Positions 5,924 to 9,169 of a stretch of 9,169 nucleotides of DNA are shown piece by piece (positions within the stretch are counted from its first letter, which is position 1; every line of letters begins with the position of its first letter). The DNA comes from Chitinophagaceae bacterium (lineage in GTDB: Bacteria; Bacteroidota; Bacteroidia; Chitinophagales; Chitinophagaceae). Under the pieces are notes generated by a model. That model did not search any database. It was not told where the DNA came from and worked only from the letters and a program-made list of their open reading frames with translations. The position numbers and the translations under genes are program-made. The stretch covers positions 1-9,169 of the forward strand of contig JAJTCI010000075.1 in NCBI GenBank assembly GCA_021323155.1, written 5' to 3'.

Positions 5924-6847
5924 ATGAAGGCAGTGATCTACAAGTCCACGGGCAGTTGGTACGTGGCAAGGGCCGAAAACGGGAAGACCTATAATGCCCG
6001 TATCAAGGGCATATTTAAGATAGATGGCATCACGTCCAGCAATCCCATAGCGGTGGGGGACGAGGTGGAGCTGGAGGAAGAGTCGGAGATCAGTACCGCG
6101 ATCATTACGGAGATCCACCCGCGGCGGAACTACGTGGCCCGGTCCTCCCCGCACCGGAAAAGCCAGCACCATATCGTGGCCTCCAACCTTGACCAGAGCA
6201 TCCTTTTCGCCACGCTGAAAGAGCCGCGGACATCGCAGGGGTTCATCGACAGGTTCCTGGTGTCCTGCGAGGCCTTCCACGTGGAAGCGATGATCGTCTT
6301 TAATAAATCGGATATCTATAAGGCCAAAGAGATGGCGAAATATGAAGGCCTTAAGAAAATGTACGAGGATGTGGGTTACCGGGTTTTTCTAACCAGCGTC
6401 ATTAATAACGAAGGAGTGGGGGAGATCAAAGAAGCACTAAAGGGGAGGGTCACCCTGGTGAGTGGACACAGCGGGGTGGGAAAGTCAAGTTTGCTGAACG
6501 CGCTCTTCCCGGAAATGGACCTGAAAACGCAACGCGTTAGCGGCTGGAGTGGGAAAGGAATGCATACCACTACGTTCGCGGAAATGTTCGAACTGCCGGG
6601 CGGGGGAAGGATCATCGATACACCTGGGGTGAAGGAATTTGGGATTGTAGATATTTCGAAACAGGAGCTATCGCATTATTTCCCGGAGATGCGAAAAATG
6701 CTGAACGAATGCCAGTTCAACAACTGCATGCACATCAATGAGCCGGGTTGCGCGATAAAATCAGCGGTGGAAAAAGAGGAAATATCCTTTGAGCGGTACG
6801 TGAGCTACTGTAATATCCTGGAGACGATAGAAGAAAACAACTACTAG
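5924..6847 (+). CDS. rsgA: Ribosome small subunit-dependent GTPase A (RsgA)
   Basis: RsgA is a circularly permuted GTPase that checks late 30S maturation and releases with GTP hydrolysis. The 307-aa protein has an N-terminal OB-fold (about 1-70, starting MKAVIYKSTGSWYV), then the permuted G motifs: G4 NKSD (127-130), G1 GHSGVGKSS (181-189), the KGMHTTT segment (211-217, switch I) and G3 DTPG (232-235). The C-terminal zinc site is Cys263, Cys268, His270 and Cys276. All key residues are present. The frame is open back to an ATG at 5828, but that codon lies inside the palindrome and the 32 extra residues do not look like RsgA. The start at 5924 matches the family and has a -7 box just before it. 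The 3' end overlaps the convergent gene by 4 bp. Confidence 0.97.
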   Translation: MKAVIYKSTGSWYVARAENGKTYNARIKGIFKIDGITSSNPIAVGDEVELEEESEISTAIITEIHPRRNYVARSSPHRKSQHHIVASNLDQSILFATLKEPRTSQGFIDRFLVSCEAFHVEAMIVFNKSDIYKAKEMAKYEGLKKMYEDVGYRVFLTSVINNEGVGEIKEALKGRVTLVSGHSGVGKSSLLNALFPEMDLKTQRVSGWSGKGMHTTTFAEMFELPGGGRIIDTPGVKEFGIVDISKQELSHYFPEMRKMLNECQFNNCMHINEPGCAIKSAVEKEEISFERYVSYCNILETIEENNY

Positions 6848-7182
6848 AACACCTTTCCCTGCAGGAAGCTGGCCAGTTCGGTGATCACCTTGTTGGGCTT
6901 GCCCGCCTTCTGGAAAATGCTGACGCCATTGTAGATATTATAATAAAGTGTAAGGGGATGACCTTTGTATTTGAAATGCCATTCAACGGTAGCGGAATCG
7001 TCTTCTTTACCAACGAATTTGACTTTCAGTTCCCTTGCCATGACATTGGCAATGCTGTAAAACTTTTTCATGCCGCAGTTATCGTCAATAACCGCTTCCA
7101 GGGCGCCCATCGGTGATTGTAATTCGTAGCTCATAACAAGATATTTTTCTGATTCTTTGTGCCGGGCTTGTGCCGCCTTCAT
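6844..7182 (-). CDS. Small uncharacterised protein (112 aa, or 96 aa from an internal ATG)
   Basis: A small soluble protein with no signal peptide, not assigned to a named family. It has a basic start, a central GMKKFYSIANVMARELKVKF stretch (37-56) and a C-terminal WHFKYKGHPLTLYYNIYNG segment (68-86), which suggests a compact alpha/beta fold. The start is uncertain. The ATG at 7182 gives 112 aa. The ATG at 7134 gives 96 aa (MSYELQSPMGALEAVI) and follows a promoter-like TATCTTG (7137-7143), so the shorter form may be the real one. The gene lies downstream of the lipoprotein gene on the same strand, with a GC-rich hairpin between them. Its stop codon overlaps that of rsgA by 4 bp. Confidence 0.72.
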   Translation of the reverse strand: MKAAQARHKESEKYLVMSYELQSPMGALEAVIDDNCGMKKFYSIANVMARELKVKFVGKEDDSATVEWHFKYKGHPLTLYYNIYNGVSIFQKAGKPNKVITELASFLQGKVF

Positions 7183-7189
7183 TTGATTG

Positions 7190-7209
7190 CCGGAGCCTCG
7201 TGGCTTCGG
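7190..7209 (-). other. GC-rich hairpin between two small - strand genes
   Basis: CCGGAGCC (7190-7197) pairs with GGCTTCGG (7202-7209) around a TCGT loop: an 8-bp stem with one G-T pair. It lies 52 bp after the lipoprotein stop and 7 bp before the 7182 ATG in the direction of transcription. No T-run follows on the - strand, so it is at best a weak terminator or an mRNA-stabilising hairpin. If the downstream gene starts at 7182, the hairpin sits at its initiation region. Confidence 0.45.
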
Positions 7210-7261
7210 AGTAAAGGCGTCGATACGTTATGAACTGAGATCACCGGTTCCCCACCTTCCG

Positions 7262-7450
7262 CTAGTACTTGTTCATGCGGTACTTCTTTCCCTTCTTCAA
7301 ATCCTTTGCCGCTTTTGGATCACCGCTCAGGATTCTTTCAGCGCCCACATTGGCGCCGTTGCTGGGACAGCCTTTTTTGTTCGACCGGAACAGGCTGCAG
7401 GAGGTTAACAGGAAACTTGCCGCGAGGGTCAAGAAGAAAAGTTTCTTCAT
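7262..7450 (-). CDS. Small lipoprotein (62 aa)
   Basis: The protein begins MKKLFFLTLAASFLLTSC. This is a lipoprotein signal peptide with a lipobox LTSC (15-18), so Cys18 is predicted to be lipidated and the protein anchored in the inner or outer membrane. The mature part is only about 45 residues: a second Cys (28) in CPSNGANVGAERI (28-40), then a Lys-rich tail (KAAKDLKKGKKYR). The CPxNGxNVGAE motif looks familiar from small Bacteroidota lipoproteins of unknown function. A TAATTTG box lies about 20 bp upstream of the ATG (7470-7476). The basic tail could contact lipid headgroups or peptidoglycan, which is a guess. Confidence 0.8.
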   Translation of the reverse strand: MKKLFFLTLAASFLLTSCSLFRSNKKGCPSNGANVGAERILSGDPKAAKDLKKGKKYRMNKY

Positions 7451-7648
7451 GTGGATGTTTTACCAGAAGCAAATTACCGAATAATTCCGTGTCTCTCTAT
7501 GCCAGTCTTCAAAGAAGATTCAACTCATAGACCGATTACACAGGCGTAAGGCTGCATTTGGTGTATTAATTTAATGTGAAATACCGCTAAGTAGTAGCGA
7601 TTGCTGTGCCGGGAAAATGTTCCCAATTCCGGAACCCAACCTGTCAGG
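7451..7648. other. Intergenic stretch with two small hairpins, no gene seen
   Basis: This 198-bp gap lies between the carbonic anhydrase-like gene (which ends at 7649) and the lipoprotein gene, both on the - strand. It holds a hairpin CGCTA/TAGCG (7585-7589, 7595-7599) and a hairpin GGGAA/TTCCC (7611-7615, 7620-7624). A third stem, AACCT/AGGTT (7638-7642, 7646-7650), overlaps the stop codon of the upstream gene. None has a clear T-run in the - direction. No coding frame or known RNA family was recognised. Confidence 0.45.
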
Positions 7649-8179
7649 TTAGGGCGCTTCGTTTATATCCCTGAACCAGCAAGAATACTTTACGTAGTTA
7701 TTCGCGATGCGATCGATCTCGCCGTGGAGTAGTTCTTTGGAGACGTCCTTGACCTTTTTCGCCGGTACACCGGCGTAGATACTGCCTTCTTCCACCACCG
7801 TGCCTTCCAGCACAACCGCACCGGCCGCTATGATCGAGTTGCTGTGCACCTCGCAGCGGTCCATTACGATCGCGCCCATCCCGATCAGGACGTTGTCGTG
7901 CACCGTGCAACCGTGTACGATGGCGTTGTGGCCGATGGAGACATTGTTCCCGATGTTGGTGGCGTTTCGTTCGAAGGTGCAATGGATCACGGCCCCGTCC
8001 TGGACGTTCACCTTGTTGCCCATTTTTATATAGTTCACGTCGCCGCGCACCACCGCGTTGAACCAGAAACTGCAGTCGTTACCCGTGATCACGTCACCCA
8101 CTATCGTTGCATTGGGTGCGATGAAACAGTTGGTGCCGAATTTTGGTGATTTGCCGTTGACGGGGGCGAGGAATGCCAT
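7649..8179 (-). CDS. Gamma-carbonic anhydrase family protein (left-handed beta-helix)
   Basis: A 176-aa hexapeptide-repeat protein expected to form a trimer of left-handed beta helices. The family includes zinc enzymes that interconvert CO2 and bicarbonate, and related metal-binding proteins such as YrdA and PaaY. The metal-ligand histidines are present: His66 in DGAVIHCT, and His84 and His89 in SIGHNAIVHGC. So are the active-site Arg45 and Asp47 (VVRGDVN) and Gln60 (NVQDG). The acidic proton-shuttle loop of the archaeal enzyme Cam is absent, so it belongs to the shorter CamH/YrdA-like group, where activity is not assured. The start was placed at 8179 (MAFLAPVNGKSPKFG). The frame stays open to 8281, but the extra 34 residues are translated intergenic repeat. 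It is divergent from the aminotransferase gene. Confidence 0.94.
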   Translation of the reverse strand: MAFLAPVNGKSPKFGTNCFIAPNATIVGDVITGNDCSFWFNAVVRGDVNYIKMGNKVNVQDGAVIHCTFERNATNIGNNVSIGHNAIVHGCTVHDNVLIGMGAIVMDRCEVHSNSIIAAGAVVLEGTVVEEGSIYAGVPAKKVKDVSKELLHGEIDRIANNYVKYSCWFRDINEAP

Positions 8180-8180
8180 G

Positions 8181-8208
8181 TTTGAAGATTGAAATTTGAT
8201 GTTTGAGG
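8181..8208. repeat. 7-bp tandem repeat TTTGANN, four copies
   Basis: Four contiguous heptamers: TTTGAAG, ATTGAAA, TTTGATG, TTTGAGG. They begin directly next to the start codon of the carbonic anhydrase-like gene (8177-8179). Period and core (TTGA) match the array at 2198-2225. Confidence 0.7.
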
Positions 8209-8250
8209 TTGGCGATGACGCGATCAAAAATAGTTCATAGTCTCCGAATG

Positions 8251-8268
8251 CTTTGCGTTCTTTGCGAT
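8251..8268. repeat. 9-bp direct repeat CTTTGCGNT, two copies
   Basis: CTTTGCGTT (8251-8259) is followed directly by CTTTGCGAT (8260-8268). It lies in the divergent intergenic region between the carbonic anhydrase-like gene and the aminotransferase gene. Confidence 0.65.
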
Positions 8269-8283
8269 GAATCATTAACACCC

Positions 8284-8304
8284 GTCAACTGTCACCTGTC
8301 ATCT
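8284..8304. repeat. 7-bp tandem repeat GTCANCT, three copies
   Basis: GTCAACT, GTCACCT and GTCATCT lie in tandem just before the aminotransferase ATG. Read on the opposite strand the unit is AGNTGAC, which shares a TGA core and period with the GTTGAWN array at 2198. No regulator is known to me for this pattern. Confidence 0.7.
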
Positions 8305-8307
8305 GAA

Positions 8308-9169
8308 ATGGACAACCGCAAGCTCTTCCTCCAGCATATCGCCCAGACCTCCGATTCACCGATCGGTCTTGAGATGGTGCGGGCGGAAGGCTGTTATATC
8401 TATGGGGCGGATGGGAAGAAATACCTGGACCTTATCTCCGGTTTCAGCGTGGCGAATATCGGGCATAGTCACCCAAGGGTGGTCAAAGCCGTCCAGGACC
8501 AGGCGGCGGAATACATGCACCTGATCGTGTATGGAGAATTCGTCGAACAACCCCAGGTGGCTTATGCGAAACTGCTCACGGATCACCTGCCGGGATCGCT
8601 CAACTGCGTTTACTTCACCAACAGCGGCGCCGAGGCGGTAGAAGGCGCGATGAAACTGGCCAAAAGGGCAACAGGCCGCTCAAATATTATCGCGTTCAAC
8701 AAAAGTTACCATGGCAGCACCCAGGGTGCACTCAGTCTGATGGGTGACGAATATTTCCGCAATGCTTTTCGTCCCTTGCTGCCCGGTATTTCTCATTTTG
8801 ATTTTGGCAGCCAGCAGGCGATCGACGCGGTCGACAACCAGACGGCCTGCGTGGTAATGGAAGTGGTCCAGGCGGAGGCGGGGATCATCATGCCCTCAAA
8901 AGAATGGCTGGAGGCCCTTGCAAAAAAATGCCGCGCGCATTCCGCGCTGCTGGTGTTCGACGAGATTCAATCCGGATTCGGGAGAACGGGCAGCCTCTGG
9001 GCGTTTGAGCAATATGGCGTAGTACCCGATGTGCTGTTACTCGGCAAAGCACTCGGCGGCGGGATGCCCCTGGGGGCGTTTATCGCTGATAAAGCTATTA
9101 TGGACCTGCTTTCACATGACCCCGTTTTGGGACATATTACCACTTTTGGTGGCCATCCCGTGTCCTGCG
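8308..9169 (+). CDS. Class III (fold-type I) PLP-dependent aminotransferase, 3' partial
   Basis: The first 287 residues of an acetylornithine/ornithine/4-aminobutyrate-type aminotransferase, cut by the right edge. These enzymes move an amino group between an omega-amino compound or amino acid and a 2-oxo acid, using pyridoxal phosphate. Visible motifs are the phosphate-binding FTNSGAEAVEGAMKLAKR (103-120), YHG (134-136) in the aromatic stacking loop, MEVVQAEAG (184-192), Asp218 in VFDEIQSGFGRTG (binds the pyridine nitrogen) and the Schiff-base Lys247 in LLLGKALGGGMP. All core catalytic residues are present. The usual Pro of the EP(V/I)QGE motif is Val186. The substrate cannot be told from this part. 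The ATG at 8308 gives MDNRKLFLQHIAQTSDSP, a normal family start. The gene is divergent from the carbonic anhydrase-like gene. Confidence 0.93.
   Translation, partial: MDNRKLFLQHIAQTSDSPIGLEMVRAEGCYIYGADGKKYLDLISGFSVANIGHSHPRVVKAVQDQAAEYMHLIVYGEFVEQPQVAYAKLLTDHLPGSLNCVYFTNSGAEAVEGAMKLAKRATGRSNIIAFNKSYHGSTQGALSLMGDEYFRNAFRPLLPGISHFDFGSQQAIDAVDNQTACVVMEVVQAEAGIIMPSKEWLEALAKKCRAHSALLVFDEIQSGFGRTGSLWAFEQYGVVPDVLLLGKALGGGMPLGAFIADKAIMDLLSHDPVLGHITTFGGHPVSC

Noticed and set aside
7585..7650. Riboswitch or small RNA in the 7451-7648 gap
   Set aside because: Only short isolated hairpins are present; no known conserved core or terminator was recognised, and no promoter is clear.
8180..8281. N-terminal extension of the gamma-carbonic anhydrase frame to 8281
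   Set aside because: The extra 34 residues are translated from the tandem intergenic repeats; the family start MAFLAPVNGK fits at 8179.

Overview
The window looks like chromosomal DNA of a Bacteroidota bacterium, most likely of the Chitinophagaceae type. The evidence is moderate GC, no Shine-Dalgarno sequences before any start, Bacteroidota-style -7 boxes close to several ATG codons, and several protein families typical of the phylum. The genus cannot be fixed from sequence alone.

Layout, left to right. (a) 1-206: the 3' end of an unrecognised gene with a Gly/Asn-rich linker and an acidic tail ending in Pro-Phe, followed by a strong intrinsic terminator. (b) 283-4102, + strand: rsmE (16S rRNA m3U1498 methyltransferase), a YghO-like tandem GNAT protein, and dnaX (DNA polymerase III gamma/tau). 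dnaX carries nine consecutive A at the join between its clamp-loader core and the tau-specific tail, with stops just downstream in both other frames. (c) 4096-5753, - strand: a 237-aa protein of an undescribed family, then a secreted beta-barrel-type protein whose 3' end overlaps that of dnaX. (d) 5754-5923: a divergent intergenic region with a perfect 22-bp hairpin made of four copies of one 11-mer, inside an outer 10-bp inverted repeat. (e) 5924-6847, + strand: rsgA, the 30S-assembly GTPase. (f) 6844-7450, - strand: a small conserved-looking protein and a 62-aa lipoprotein. (g) 7649-8179, - strand: a gamma-carbonic anhydrase family protein. (h) 8308-9169, + strand: a class III PLP aminotransferase cut by the window edge.

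Most of the recognised genes are housekeeping: rRNA modification and 30S maturation (rsmE, rsgA), replication (dnaX) and central metabolism (carbonic anhydrase-like protein, aminotransferase). No single pathway joins them. No RNA genes, CRISPR arrays, transposases or phage genes were seen.

The most interesting signals are the likely dnaX slippage site, the 11-mer palindrome upstream of the 237-aa orphan-family gene, and short 7-bp-period repeats in three intergenic stretches that fall at gene boundaries.
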